From positions 1-64,000 of the forward strand of contig CAKUUX010000002.1 of assembly GCA_934693165.1 (NCBI GenBank): a DNA stretch of 64,000 nt, written 5' to 3'. The translations under genes and the position numbers were made by a program. Under the pieces are notes generated by a model. The model had not been told where the DNA came from, did not search any database, and saw only the letters and a list, made by a program, of their open reading frames with translations. The stretch comes from an uncultured Candidatus Melainabacteria bacterium (GTDB lineage: Bacteria > Cyanobacteriota > Vampirovibrionia > Gastranaerophilales > Gastranaerophilaceae). Shown one piece after another: positions 41,509-49,461 of the stretch (positions are counted from its first letter, which is position 1; each line of letters opens with the position of its first letter).

Positions 41509-43218
41509 ATGTCGCAAGCACTATATACATCAATGAGTGGTATTAATGCCGCAACAACATCAATCAGTGTTGTGTCAAATAACGTTGCGAATATTAATAC
41601 AACTGCATTTAAGTCTGCCGACGCAAGATTTGAAAACTTGTTCTCAAAGACATATACAACAGGTAATTCTCCTACAAAAACTGCAGGTGGTATTAACCCA
41701 AAACAAATTGGTATGGGTGTTGAAGTTGGTTCTATCGTAAGAAACTTCACAGAAGGTACTTATGTAGCTACAGGAAGAACTGAAGATTTAATGATTTCAG
41801 GTGGTGGTTATTTTACTGTTATGAACTCAAATGGTGAAATCTTTTATACAAGAGATGGTTCTTTTACACTTGATGCTAATGGTAATATGGTTACTCAAAG
41901 TGGTATGTACGTTTTAGGTGCTTCTCAAATTTATAATACTTCTGCATCACAAACTAAAATTAACATTCCAAAAACAATTAAAGTAACACAAGGTGGTAAC
42001 AATGCGTTGGGTTCTGCAATTGTAAAAGAATTGAATGATGCTAGTATTACAGCAGGTTCATTCAACGTAACATTCAATAACCAAGATGGTCCTCAAGTTG
42101 CAAAACTTACTATTACAGAAGAAGATTTGAAAGGTTCTGTCGATGCTTTAATTGCAAAATTGAATGATCAATTAAAAGGTATTCAAGCAAATGATGGTAA
42201 GGGTGGTGCTGATATGCAAGGTGTTGTAATTGGTGCAAACTCAGATGGAACACTTTCATTTAAAGCTCAACCTCCATATACAAAAATTATAGCTACAAAA
42301 ACAACAGCATTTATGCCGAATACAACAACTGAGTCTTCTATGTATTCATTCAATCCTGATCCAAACCCAACAGGTAAAACTTTATATTGGAGAGGTGATA
42401 GTACAAATCCGGAATTATATACTTTGGCAGCTGATGGTAAATCATTTGTGGAAACAGATTATAAAGTATCAGGATTTAAAACTGAAAATGGTATTGATGG
42501 CGTTGAGAGAACTCTTACTGAACTCACTCAAATTTCTACAGGAACAAAAACTGCAATTGCAACTGATGGAACAAACGTGACAAATCCTGTAGAAGTTAAT
42601 CCAACAATAAAATTTGAAGCTGGTACTTCAAACTTTTTAGAGGCAACAAAGTTGGCTTCTGCAATACAAGATGAAAATGGGTCTTATAACTCAAAAGTTC
42701 TAGATTATACAGTTGACGTTGAACCTATTGCGGCTTTAGTTGAGGCAGTTAAATTAGAAAGTTATTCAGTAGGTACTGATGGTACAATTGAAGCTGCTTA
42801 TTCAAACGGTGATAAATTAACAGTTGAAGCAAACGAACAAGATAATACATTTGAATGGAAATATACGACTTCAAATGGTGTTGTAATTCGTGGTGCTGAT
42901 AAAATTCACGTAAACGATGCTCTTGCTGATACTTCAGGTTTCGTATTGCAATTAGCAACCGTAACAAACGAAGCTGGTCTTGTATCAAAGAATAATAACT
43001 TGTGGTCAATAGGTCCAAATACAGGTGATACGGTATATGCCGTAGGTGGTTCTATGGGCTTAGGTGAAATTCAAACTGGTGGTTTGGAAGGTTCAAACGT
43101 TGACCTTTCTCGTGAATTATCAAATATGATTTTGGCTCAAAGAGCTATCCAAGCTAACTCTAGAGTATTCAGTACAGCTAGTAGCATAATGGAAACTCTA
43201 TCATATCTAGGTTCTTAG
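41509..43218 (+). CDS. flgE: Flagellar hook protein
   Basis: 569 residues. N terminus MSQALYTSMSGINAATTSISVVSNNVANINTTAFKS has the rod/hook ANN-type signature, followed by TGRTEDLMISGGGYFTV; the C terminus has GGLEGSNVDLSRELSNMILAQRAIQANSRVF. The central ~350 residues are the variable hook domains. It polymerises into the hook between rod and filament. GAGGAGG precedes the ATG. Last recognisable flagellar gene of the cluster. Confidence 0.93.
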   Translation: MSQALYTSMSGINAATTSISVVSNNVANINTTAFKSADARFENLFSKTYTTGNSPTKTAGGINPKQIGMGVEVGSIVRNFTEGTYVATGRTEDLMISGGGYFTVMNSNGEIFYTRDGSFTLDANGNMVTQSGMYVLGASQIYNTSASQTKINIPKTIKVTQGGNNALGSAIVKELNDASITAGSFNVTFNNQDGPQVAKLTITEEDLKGSVDALIAKLNDQLKGIQANDGKGGADMQGVVIGANSDGTLSFKAQPPYTKIIATKTTAFMPNTTTESSMYSFNPDPNPTGKTLYWRGDSTNPELYTLAADGKSFVETDYKVSGFKTENGIDGVERTLTELTQISTGTKTAIATDGTNVTNPVEVNPTIKFEAGTSNFLEATKLASAIQDENGSYNSKVLDYTVDVEPIAALVEAVKLESYSVGTDGTIEAAYSNGDKLTVEANEQDNTFEWKYTTSNGVVIRGADKIHVNDALADTSGFVLQLATVTNEAGLVSKNNNLWSIGPNTGDTVYAVGGSMGLGEIQTGGLEGSNVDLSRELSNMILAQRAIQANSRVFSTASSIMETLSYLGS

Positions 43219-43266
43219 TGAATTATTAAGAAGTGTTAACTAATAAATTAGGTAGGTTGAACATGT

Positions 43267-43294
43267 CGAAAACCATGTCATGACATGGTTTTCG
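43267..43294. repeat. Perfect 28-base palindrome after flgE
   Basis: Arms CGAAAACCATGTCA / TGACATGGTTTTCG meet with no loop. It lies 49 bases past the flgE stop and 43 bases before the yggS promoter; no T run follows, so it may be a terminator of an unusual kind, a repeat or a protein-binding site. Confidence 0.7.
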
Positions 43295-43336
43295 GCTAAT
43301 ACCAGAAAGAGGTGAAAAAGTCATATAAACAAATGA

Positions 43337-43365
43337 TTGTCCTATCATGAAAAATATCGTATAAT
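43337..43365 (+). promoter_or_regulatory. Promoter of yggS-sepF
   Basis: TTGTCC, 17 bases, TATAAT: near-consensus sigma-70 elements about 47 bases before the yggS ATG, leaving a ~40-base leader with a Shine-Dalgarno sequence. Confidence 0.7.
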
Positions 43366-43411
43366 CGATATATGTTCGAAAGGGCATTTCTTGTAGGAGT
43401 AGGTATCCCTT

Positions 43412-44074
43412 ATGATTGAAAAAATTAAAAACAATCTATTACAAATACAAGAAAAAATCGTACCTTATACCGTGAATATCATTGCAGTTACTAAGTATTA
43501 CGACACAGATGTAATGCTAAGTGCATATAAAGCAGGCTTAAGACACTTTGGAGAGTCAAGAGCAGTAGATGCAGTCAGAAAAATAAATGAACTTCCTAAT
43601 GATGTGAGAGTAAATTCAACATTTCATTTTATAGGTCATCTTCAATCCAACAAGGTAAAGTTAGTAGTAAATAATTTTGACTACATTCACTCGGTAGATT
43701 CTTTAAAACTTGCACAAATCATTTCTGATGAGGCTATAAAAGCCAATAAGAAGCAAAAAGTGTTTTTACAGTTGAACAATGCAAATGAAGAACAAAAGTT
43801 CGGATTTAGTAAAGAGGAACTTTTAAAAGATTTTAAAGCAATCATTGCTTTGGAAGGTTTAGAAGTTTTAGGATTGATGAATATCGCTCCACTTACTGAT
43901 TCAAAAGAAGAACTATCTTATTTGTTCAAGGATGTAAAAGATTTTCAAAAGGAATTAGAAACAACATACGGGTTTAAGCTAAATGATATTTCAATGGGTA
44001 TGAGCAATGACTACGATGTTGCTGTTGCAAATGGTGCAACTTGGGTACGTATAGGTACAAAATTATTTAGTTAA
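43412..44074 (+). CDS. yggS: YggS/PROSC family pyridoxal-phosphate homeostasis protein
   Basis: 220 residues, typical length. The PLP lysine is in NIIAVTKYYDTD near residue 27; HFGESRAVDA, STFHFIGHLQSNKV and MGMSNDYDVAVANGATWVRIGTKLF are standard family blocks. It is a monomeric fold-III PLP-binding protein that balances B6 vitamers and amino acids. GTAGGAG precedes the ATG. The sepF gene follows after about 20 bases, the same pairing as in Gram-positives and Cyanobacteria. Confidence 0.95.
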   Translation: MIEKIKNNLLQIQEKIVPYTVNIIAVTKYYDTDVMLSAYKAGLRHFGESRAVDAVRKINELPNDVRVNSTFHFIGHLQSNKVKLVVNNFDYIHSVDSLKLAQIISDEAIKANKKQKVFLQLNNANEEQKFGFSKEELLKDFKAIIALEGLEVLGLMNIAPLTDSKEELSYLFKDVKDFQKELETTYGFKLNDISMGMSNDYDVAVANGATWVRIGTKLFS

Positions 44075-44095
44075 ATCATATTGGAGGACGAATTA

Positions 44096-44599
44096 GTGGC
44101 AATTACAGACGGAATTAAAGGAATTGTAGATTTTTTAACACAAGGTATCGAATCAAGAGAGGGTGACGATATTTTTGCAGATATGGTAGAAGACGGTGAT
44201 GAATATATGACTGAAGATAATTTAGCATTAGCACCTGTTCCTGCTCAACAAACTAGAAATGAAAGAAGAAATGAATCAAAAGTGGTTTCTCATCCATCTT
44301 TTAATAGAAGTTCTTATGAAGTAGTTATTGTTGAACCTCATTCATTCAGCGAAGCTGGTTCAATTGTACAAAATTTAATTGATAGAAAAACTGTGGTATT
44401 AAACCTACATTTATTAGACAAAGACCAATCTCAAAGAACAATTGACTTTGTTTGTGGTGCATCTCACGCATTAAACGGTAATAAACCACAACAAGTTGGA
44501 GAAATGGTATTTGTATTTGCTCCAAGCAACGTAACAATGTCAGTTGATGCTCAAAACTCAAGCTCAAAATTTGCTGACATTTGGGGCAAATCTCTATAA
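44096..44599 (+). CDS. sepF: Cell-division protein SepF
   Basis: About 167 residues. An N-terminal amphipathic stretch (ITDGIKGIVDFLTQ) for membrane binding, an acidic linker, and the SepF core YEVVIVEPHSFSEAGSIVQNLIDRKTVVLNLHLLDKDQSQRTIDFVCGASHALNG with FVFAPSNV. SepF tethers FtsZ to the membrane. I start it at GTG 44096, eight bases after GGAGGA; the longer frame begins at a TTG inside that ribosome site. SepF together with LPS genes fits the cyanobacterial lineage. Confidence 0.95.
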   Translation: MAITDGIKGIVDFLTQGIESREGDDIFADMVEDGDEYMTEDNLALAPVPAQQTRNERRNESKVVSHPSFNRSSYEVVIVEPHSFSEAGSIVQNLIDRKTVVLNLHLLDKDQSQRTIDFVCGASHALNGNKPQQVGEMVFVFAPSNVTMSVDAQNSSSKFADIWGKSL

Positions 44600-44637
44600 G
44601 TTTCATATATATTATGATTTGTGATAGTTGGATTTCT

Positions 44638-44658
44638 AGGGTACTTTTTAAGTGCCCT
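44638..44658 (+). terminator. sepF terminator
   Basis: Nine-base stem AGGGTACTT / AAGTGCCCT (one wobble pair, three-base loop), followed by TTTTTATT. Confidence 0.8.
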
Positions 44659-44678
44659 TTTTATTGCGCAAATAATTT

Positions 44679-44706
44679 GTCATTACGAGCGAAAGCGAAG
44701 TAATCC
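44679..44706 (+). repeat. Dispersed repeat family 1, copy 2
   Basis: GTCATTACGAGC...GCGAAGTAATCC, an imperfect palindrome matching the reverse-strand copy at 21773-21809. Confidence 0.7.
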
Positions 44707-44737
44707 AAAAATATAATAATTTATAAACTTAATTCAT

Positions 44738-44784
44738 GGGGATTTCTTTTAAAAAGAAACCCCCAAAAAGAAACTCTCAAAGCC
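44738..44784 (+). repeat. Dispersed repeat family 2, copy 2
   Basis: Starts with the hairpin GGGGATTTCTTTTAAAAAG... and ends with AAAAAGAAACTCTCAAAGCC; it matches the minus-strand copy at 18881-18927. Its last bases form the outer arm of the nested palindrome that follows. Confidence 0.6.
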
Positions 44785-44905
44785 GATTTACATTCATAAG
44801 ATTGACTAAATTTTAATTAGAGAACTTGTAACTCACTTCGTTCGAACAAACAAGTTCTTTGATGATATTTCAATAAGTCAATCTAATTCGTTACAATAGG
44901 CTTTG
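44778..44905. repeat. Nested inverted repeat of 128 bases
   Basis: Three collinear perfect arm pairs: CAAAGCC/GGCTTTG (44778 and 44899), AGATTGACT/AGTCAATCT (44799 and 44876) and AGAACTTGT/ACAAGTTCT (44821 and 44850), with near-equal spacers. DNA or RNA could fold into one long imperfect hairpin. No coding frame inside. Confidence 0.7.
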
Positions 44906-44996
44906 GCTTTGCTTTAATTTTGAGAAAATTATTTAATAAAATATGGTCGAAAATATATTAAAAACTAGTTGGTGCTAGGTAGTTTTTATCAATCCT

Positions 44997-45033
44997 ATAA
45001 ATTTTGTTTCTCATATTTGCCCAGCAAAATTTA
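44997..45033. repeat. Hairpin upstream of metK
   Basis: Perfect ten-base arms ATAAATTTTG / CAAAATTTAT with a 17-base loop, about 110 bases before the metK start. Could be a leader structure or another palindromic repeat. Confidence 0.55.
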
Positions 45034-45141
45034 TCCTCTTTATTTGCTTTTTGTCTGTCTTTGATTTAAAATTTTATGAGTTAAGTAAGTCGGGTTGGAA
45101 TTAAAAAACTTACCGACGTATAATAAATTAAGGAGAAAATT

Positions 45142-46416
45142 ATGGTATCAAAAAACTTTTTATTCACTTCTGAATCAGTAACAGAAGGTCATCCGGACAA
45201 AGTTTGTGATCAAATTTCTGACGCAATTTTGGACGAATTTTTAACAAAGTGTCCATCATCTCGTGTAGCAGCAGAAACAACTGTAACTACTGGTATGGCT
45301 CTTGTTTGTGGTGAAATTACATCAGATTGCTATGTGGATATTCCACAAGTCGTTAGAAATACTATTAAAAACATTGGTTATGTTGGTGAAAATGGTGGAG
45401 GTTTTGATTATAAGACTTGTGCTGTTTTAACAAGTATTGATGAACAATCAACAGATATTGCTGGTGGTGTTAATAAAGCTTTAGAATCAAGAAATAATAA
45501 TGCTGATACATCTTCAAAAGAAACAGAAGATATCGGTGCAGGTGACCAAGGTATTATGTTTGGTTATGCTTGTAACGAAACCCCTGAACTAATGCCTTTA
45601 CCAATTAGTTTGGCTCATAAATTATCTTATAGATTATCAAGAGTTAGAAAAAAAGGTATTGTTGATTATTTAAGACCAGACGGTAAGTCTCAAGTTACTG
45701 TAGAATATGTTGACGGAAAACCTTCAAGAATTCATACTGTTCTTATTTCAACTCAGCACGATCCTGTTATTGGTACAGAAAGTAACAATGAAAAAGTTCA
45801 AGAAATTATTGATAGAGATATAAGAGAACACGTAATTGATTACGTTTTCAAAAAAGAAGCTATCAAACCTGATGAAAATACTGTTATTTTAGTAAATCCA
45901 TCTGGAAGATTTGTAATTGGTGGACCTCAGGGTGATGCAGGTCTTACTGGTAGAAAAATCATTGTAGATACTTATGGGGGTTATTCAAGACACGGTGGTG
46001 GAGCTTTTTCTGGCAAAGATCCTACAAAAGTTGACCGTTCTGCTGCTTATGCGTCAAGATATGTTGCTAAAAACGTTGTAGCTTCAGGTATTGCAGAAAA
46101 ATGTGAAATTGAATTAGCTTATGCAATCGGTGTTGCAGAACCCGTTTCAATTTTAGTTGATACATTTGGTACTGGTAAAATTTCTGATGATGATATTTCA
46201 GAAATCGTAAGTGAATTATTTGATTTAAGACCAATTGCTATTATTAACAAATTTGATTTAAGAGGTTTACCTGCTAAAAATGGTGGTAAATTCTATCAAA
46301 AACTTGCTGCTTACGGTCACATGGGTAGAACAGATATTGCTGTACCATGGGAAGAAACTGATATGGCAGAAGCTATTTCAGAAAAAGCTGAAAAATATTC
46401 TTCAGTTTGCGTATAG
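45142..46416 (+). CDS. metK: S-adenosylmethionine synthetase
   Basis: 424 residues, slightly longer than the usual ~385-400. N terminus FLFTSESVTEGHPDKVCDQISDAILDEFL; the GAGDQGIMFGYACNETPELMP hexapeptide region; GGPQGDAGLTGRKIIVDTYGGYSRHGGGAFSGKDPTKVDRSAAY; and C-terminal YGHMGR. It makes SAM from methionine and ATP. AAGGAG precedes the ATG. A hairpin-T-run terminator follows immediately. Confidence 0.98.
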   Translation: MVSKNFLFTSESVTEGHPDKVCDQISDAILDEFLTKCPSSRVAAETTVTTGMALVCGEITSDCYVDIPQVVRNTIKNIGYVGENGGGFDYKTCAVLTSIDEQSTDIAGGVNKALESRNNNADTSSKETEDIGAGDQGIMFGYACNETPELMPLPISLAHKLSYRLSRVRKKGIVDYLRPDGKSQVTVEYVDGKPSRIHTVLISTQHDPVIGTESNNEKVQEIIDRDIREHVIDYVFKKEAIKPDENTVILVNPSGRFVIGGPQGDAGLTGRKIIVDTYGGYSRHGGGAFSGKDPTKVDRSAAYASRYVAKNVVASGIAEKCEIELAYAIGVAEPVSILVDTFGTGKISDDDISEIVSELFDLRPIAIINKFDLRGLPAKNGGKFYQKLAAYGHMGRTDIAVPWEETDMAEAISEKAEKYSSVCV

Positions 46417-46424
46417 ATTTTAAT

Positions 46425-46456
46425 GAGGACATCATATTTTGTGGTGTCCTCTTTTT
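46425..46456 (+). terminator. metK terminator
   Basis: Stem GAGGACATCA / TGGTGTCCTC (one wobble) followed by TTTTTC. It ends just before the ribosome site of the next gene, so it also sets how much read-through reaches that operon. Confidence 0.78.
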
Positions 46457-46470
46457 CAGGAGATTTGACT

Positions 46471-46863
46471 ATGAAACAAATTGCATTAGATTATTTTAAA
46501 AATTGGTATTCGTGTTCAGAAAGTATTGTAAAAGCTGCTGCTGATAAGGGCTACTGTAGTGAAGATTTAGTAAAAATTGCGACACCATTTTCGGGTGGTA
46601 TGTCTGTTGGTTGTTTATGTGGTGCTATCGCAGGGGCTCAAATTGTTATTGGTGCTATTTTTAATAAAGAAGATGCTAGACTTATAGCACACGAATTTGT
46701 TAAAAGATTTAGAGAACATCATAAAGTTTCTTGTTGTAAGGTTCTTTCTCACGGACTAGAAAAGGGCTCTGCTGAAAGAAGAGAGTACTGCAAAAATTAT
46801 GTTGCTGATTGTGCAGAAATCCTTGAATCTTTAATTAAAGACAGAGTTCAAGTAGAAGTTTAA
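46471..46863 (+). CDS. C_GCAxxG_C_C family Cys-rich putative redox protein
   Basis: About 130 residues with eight cysteines. The family core is GGMSVGCLCGAIAGAQIVIG, followed by SCCKV, YCKN and DCAEIL. Members are thought to be redox-active and often lie near reductases in anaerobes; the actual role is unknown. ATG 46471 is chosen because AGGAG lies eight bases before it and the longer frame runs through the metK terminator. It starts a co-directional run of four genes ending with the thioesterase. Confidence 0.85.
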   Translation: MKQIALDYFKNWYSCSESIVKAAADKGYCSEDLVKIATPFSGGMSVGCLCGAIAGAQIVIGAIFNKEDARLIAHEFVKRFREHHKVSCCKVLSHGLEKGSAERREYCKNYVADCAEILESLIKDRVQVEV

Positions 46864-46885
46864 TTTTTATTTAGTGGTGAAATTT

Positions 46886-47818
46886 ATGTATAAGAAAAGG
46901 GTTTTATTTGTAGGTATTCCTGATATGGCGTATGTTTGCCTTGATGGACTTTTAAGAGAGGGTGTTAACCTTGTTGGGGTTGTTGGACCTAAAAAAAATC
47001 ATAATACCTACAAAGCTTTTAAAGACTATGTTCTTGATAGAAAATTAAATTTTATAGAATATGATTCTCTAAAAGACGAAACTTTTTTGAATACTTTAAG
47101 AGAGCTTGAACCTGATATTGCTGTGGTTTGTTCTTTTAATTATAAAATTCCAAAAGTTATGTTAGATATTCCTAAGGATGGATTTGTGAATGTCCATCCG
47201 TCTTTGTTGCCAAAATATAGGGGAGGAAATCCTTATAGTGCAATAATTATGAACGGTGAAAAAGAATCAGGCGTTACTCTTCACTTGATGGATGAAGGTT
47301 TTGACACAGGTGATATTCTTTTGCAAAAATCTTTCAAAATTAACGCAAATGAAACTATGGGAACTTTGTTCAACAAAACTAACTTTATGGGTATGGATAT
47401 GCTTGTTGAAGTTCTTCAAAATTATGAACTTGGTATTTTGAATAGAACAAAGCAACCTGAGGGTGAATTTCCTGTAGGTAATGGTATTTCTGACGAGGAT
47501 TTGTTTATTGATTTTAATAAGAAACCGGATGAAATTGAGCGTTTTGTAAGAGCCTTAAATCCTTTTTTGAATGCTTCTTGTATGTTTAGAGGAATTCACG
47601 TTAAGGTATATTGGGTAGAAACTGCTTATGATTTTAAATCTCATAATTTACCAGCAGGACAAATTGCAAAAATTGAAAATAATAAAATATTTATAGCTTG
47701 TAAGGGTGGTTATGTAATCCCGACTATGGTTCAATTTGGAAGTTTCTTTGTTTGCAATTCTAAAAAGTTTATAGAATTAATCCAACCAAAAGTTGGTGAA
47801 GAATTTATAGGAAAATAA
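46886..47818 (+). CDS. Formyltransferase-family protein (Fmt-like)
   Basis: About 310 residues, similar in size to methionyl-tRNA formyltransferase. The catalytic set Asn-His-Asp is present: NVHPSLLPKYRGGNPY near residue 105 and MDEGFDTGDILLQ near 140. The C-terminal third could be the Fmt C-domain. Fmt usually sits beside def, which is not seen here, and sugar N-formyltransferases share the same core, so I do not assign fmt. ATG 46886 is preferred to GTG 46874 because GGTGA precedes it. Confidence 0.8.
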   Translation: MYKKRVLFVGIPDMAYVCLDGLLREGVNLVGVVGPKKNHNTYKAFKDYVLDRKLNFIEYDSLKDETFLNTLRELEPDIAVVCSFNYKIPKVMLDIPKDGFVNVHPSLLPKYRGGNPYSAIIMNGEKESGVTLHLMDEGFDTGDILLQKSFKINANETMGTLFNKTNFMGMDMLVEVLQNYELGILNRTKQPEGEFPVGNGISDEDLFIDFNKKPDEIERFVRALNPFLNASCMFRGIHVKVYWVETAYDFKSHNLPAGQIAKIENNKIFIACKGGYVIPTMVQFGSFFVCNSKKFIELIQPKVGEEFIGK

Positions 47819-47823
47819 TTATT

Positions 47824-48645
47824 ATGGATAAACTTAATTTTTTAACAGCAGGTATTCCTGCAAGTGCTAAAAAATCATCATACGAAGATGGACTTAAAGT
47901 TTTAACTGATATGGGACTTGATGGTCTTGAACTTGAATTTGTACGAGGTGTAAGAATTTCTGATAAAAGCCGTGAAGTTGTTTTAAAAAACAATAAGGAT
48001 TTTATTTTTACAGCTCACGCTCCATTTTTTATTAACTTAAATTCAAAAGAACCTGAAAAAGTCGATGCAAGTATTAAAAGAATAGTCGAAACGGCTCAAA
48101 CTACTAATGAACTGGGGGGTTATAGCATTGTATTTCATGCTGCATATTATATGGGCGATGATAAAGAAAAGACATATAATACAGTGGCTACAGGGTTAGA
48201 TAGAATTTTTTCTCAAATAGACAAAAATAATAAAATTTGGATAAGACCAGAAACAACTGGAAAAGGTACTCAATGGGGCGATTTAGACGAAATTGTAAGA
48301 ATGTCTAATGAATTTGAACAAGTCCTTCCTTGTGTTGATTTTGCGCATTTACACGCACGCTCAAATGGTGAATTTAACACTTATGACGAGTTCTGTAAAG
48401 CTTTTGAAAAAATCGGCAAAGAAATTGGCGATTATGCGCTAGAAAACTTCCACGCTCATATTGCAGGTATTGCTTATGGTGCTAAAGGTGAAAAACATCA
48501 CTTGAATTTTGAAGAAGCCGATATGAATTATAAGGACTTGATGAAAGCGTTTAAAGCGTTTAATGTTAAGGGTGTTGTTGTTTGCGAAAGTCCAAATATT
48601 GAAATTGACACAAAAATCTTGAAGGAATATTATAATACTTTGTAA
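47824..48645 (+). CDS. AP-endonuclease-family-2 TIM-barrel protein (endonuclease IV-like)
   Basis: 273 residues in the xylose-isomerase-like/endonuclease IV fold: GLDGLELEFVRG, FTAHAPFFINLNS, IVFHAAYYMGD, IRPETTGKGTQWGDLDEI, CVDFAHLHARSNG and FHAHIAGIAYG. Metal ligands of Nfo (His, Glu, Asp, His) have plausible counterparts. It could repair abasic sites, but Nfo normally has 'ETTAGQG', and here ETTGKGTQWG is close. Five bases after the formyltransferase stop, so one operon. Confidence 0.8.
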   Translation: MDKLNFLTAGIPASAKKSSYEDGLKVLTDMGLDGLELEFVRGVRISDKSREVVLKNNKDFIFTAHAPFFINLNSKEPEKVDASIKRIVETAQTTNELGGYSIVFHAAYYMGDDKEKTYNTVATGLDRIFSQIDKNNKIWIRPETTGKGTQWGDLDEIVRMSNEFEQVLPCVDFAHLHARSNGEFNTYDEFCKAFEKIGKEIGDYALENFHAHIAGIAYGAKGEKHHLNFEEADMNYKDLMKAFKAFNVKGVVVCESPNIEIDTKILKEYYNTL

Positions 48646-48659
48646 AAGGAGATATCGTT

Positions 48660-49412
48660 ATGATAGATAAAACATCAGTGTTTTTTAGAGAAAGAGATGT
48701 TGACGTGAGATATAGTGAAATGGACTATCATAAGGTTTTAAAACCATCTTCACTATTAAACTTCTTACAAGATATAGCAACTTTTGCTGCAGATGACGGT
48801 GGTTTTGGTTATGATGAAGTTGTGAAAAGAAATTTGGGTTGGTTTCTTTTGAAATACCATATGGAATTTGATAATTATCCAAAACATATAGAACATCTTC
48901 ATATAAAAACAGAGGCAAGAGGTGTAAACAGATTATTCGCTTCTCGTGATTTTGAAATTTACAATAAAGAAAATAACGAACTTTTAGGTCGTGTAATTTC
49001 ACAATGGGCATTGGTTAATTTCACAGACAAATCAATGACTTCTCCACAAGAGATTTTCCCTCAATTTAACAAAGTTGAAAAAAGAGAAGATGATTTGAGC
49101 TTTGAAAAAATTCATACTTTAGAAAGAATTGATTATACAGATGAATTTAAAGTTAGATATGACGACATTGATGTAAATCAACACGTAAACAATATGAACT
49201 ATATCGTATGGGCGTTTGAAGCTCTTCCAAAAGAATTTAAAGATAAAAATAAACTTAAAAAATTAGATATGGTGTTTAAAAAAGAAATTCAGTTTGGAAA
49301 CGTGATTTTATCAGAAGTTCAACTTGATGATAAAGTTGCAACAATCGTAGTGAAAAATAAAGGGACTGACGAAGATTTGTGTATGATAAAAGCTGAATTT
49401 ACTGAAATGTAA
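48660..49412 (+). CDS. Acyl-ACP thioesterase
   Basis: 250 residues, a double hot-dog protein of the FatA/bacterial acyl-ACP thioesterase family: FRERDVDVRYSEMDYHKVLKPSSLLNFLQDIA in the first hot-dog, WFLLKYHMEFDNYP, and the catalytic Asn-His segment DIDVNQHVNNMNYIVWAFE in the second. It would release free fatty acids from ACP. AAGGAGA precedes the ATG. Last gene of the run starting at 46471; a strong bidirectional terminator follows. Confidence 0.9.
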   Translation: MIDKTSVFFRERDVDVRYSEMDYHKVLKPSSLLNFLQDIATFAADDGGFGYDEVVKRNLGWFLLKYHMEFDNYPKHIEHLHIKTEARGVNRLFASRDFEIYNKENNELLGRVISQWALVNFTDKSMTSPQEIFPQFNKVEKREDDLSFEKIHTLERIDYTDEFKVRYDDIDVNQHVNNMNYIVWAFEALPKEFKDKNKLKKLDMVFKKEIQFGNVILSEVQLDDKVATIVVKNKGTDEDLCMIKAEFTEM

Positions 49413-49421
49413 TTTTAAAAC

Positions 49422-49460
49422 AAAAAGAGTGGCGAAGCCAAAGGCTTCGCCACTCTTTTT
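49422..49460. terminator. Bidirectional terminator, AGAGTGGCGAAGCC type
   Basis: Perfect 18-base arms AAAAAGAGTGGCGAAGCC / GGCTTCGCCACTCTTTTT with a three-base loop, between converging genes. Its stem is the same as that at 58202-58236. Confidence 0.92.
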
Positions 49461-49461
49461 G

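Larger units (their letters stand above)
44600..45141. other. Repeat-filled noncoding region before metK
   Basis: 542 bases without a credible gene. In order: the sepF terminator, a copy of repeat family 1, a copy of repeat family 2, a 128-base nested inverted repeat, a TAAAAACT/AGTTTTTA hairpin (44959-44988) and a ten-base-arm hairpin at 44997-45033. AAGGAG precedes metK. No SAM riboswitch core could be matched. Confidence 0.6.

Noticed and set aside
44906..45141. Possible SAM riboswitch before metK
   Set aside because: Several hairpins are present, but I could not match the conserved cores of SAM-I, SAM-II or SMK classes; the hairpins fit repeat elements better.
46886..47818. Naming the formyltransferase fmt
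   Set aside because: The catalytic core is shared with sugar N-formyltransferases and def is not adjacent, so only the family is claimed.
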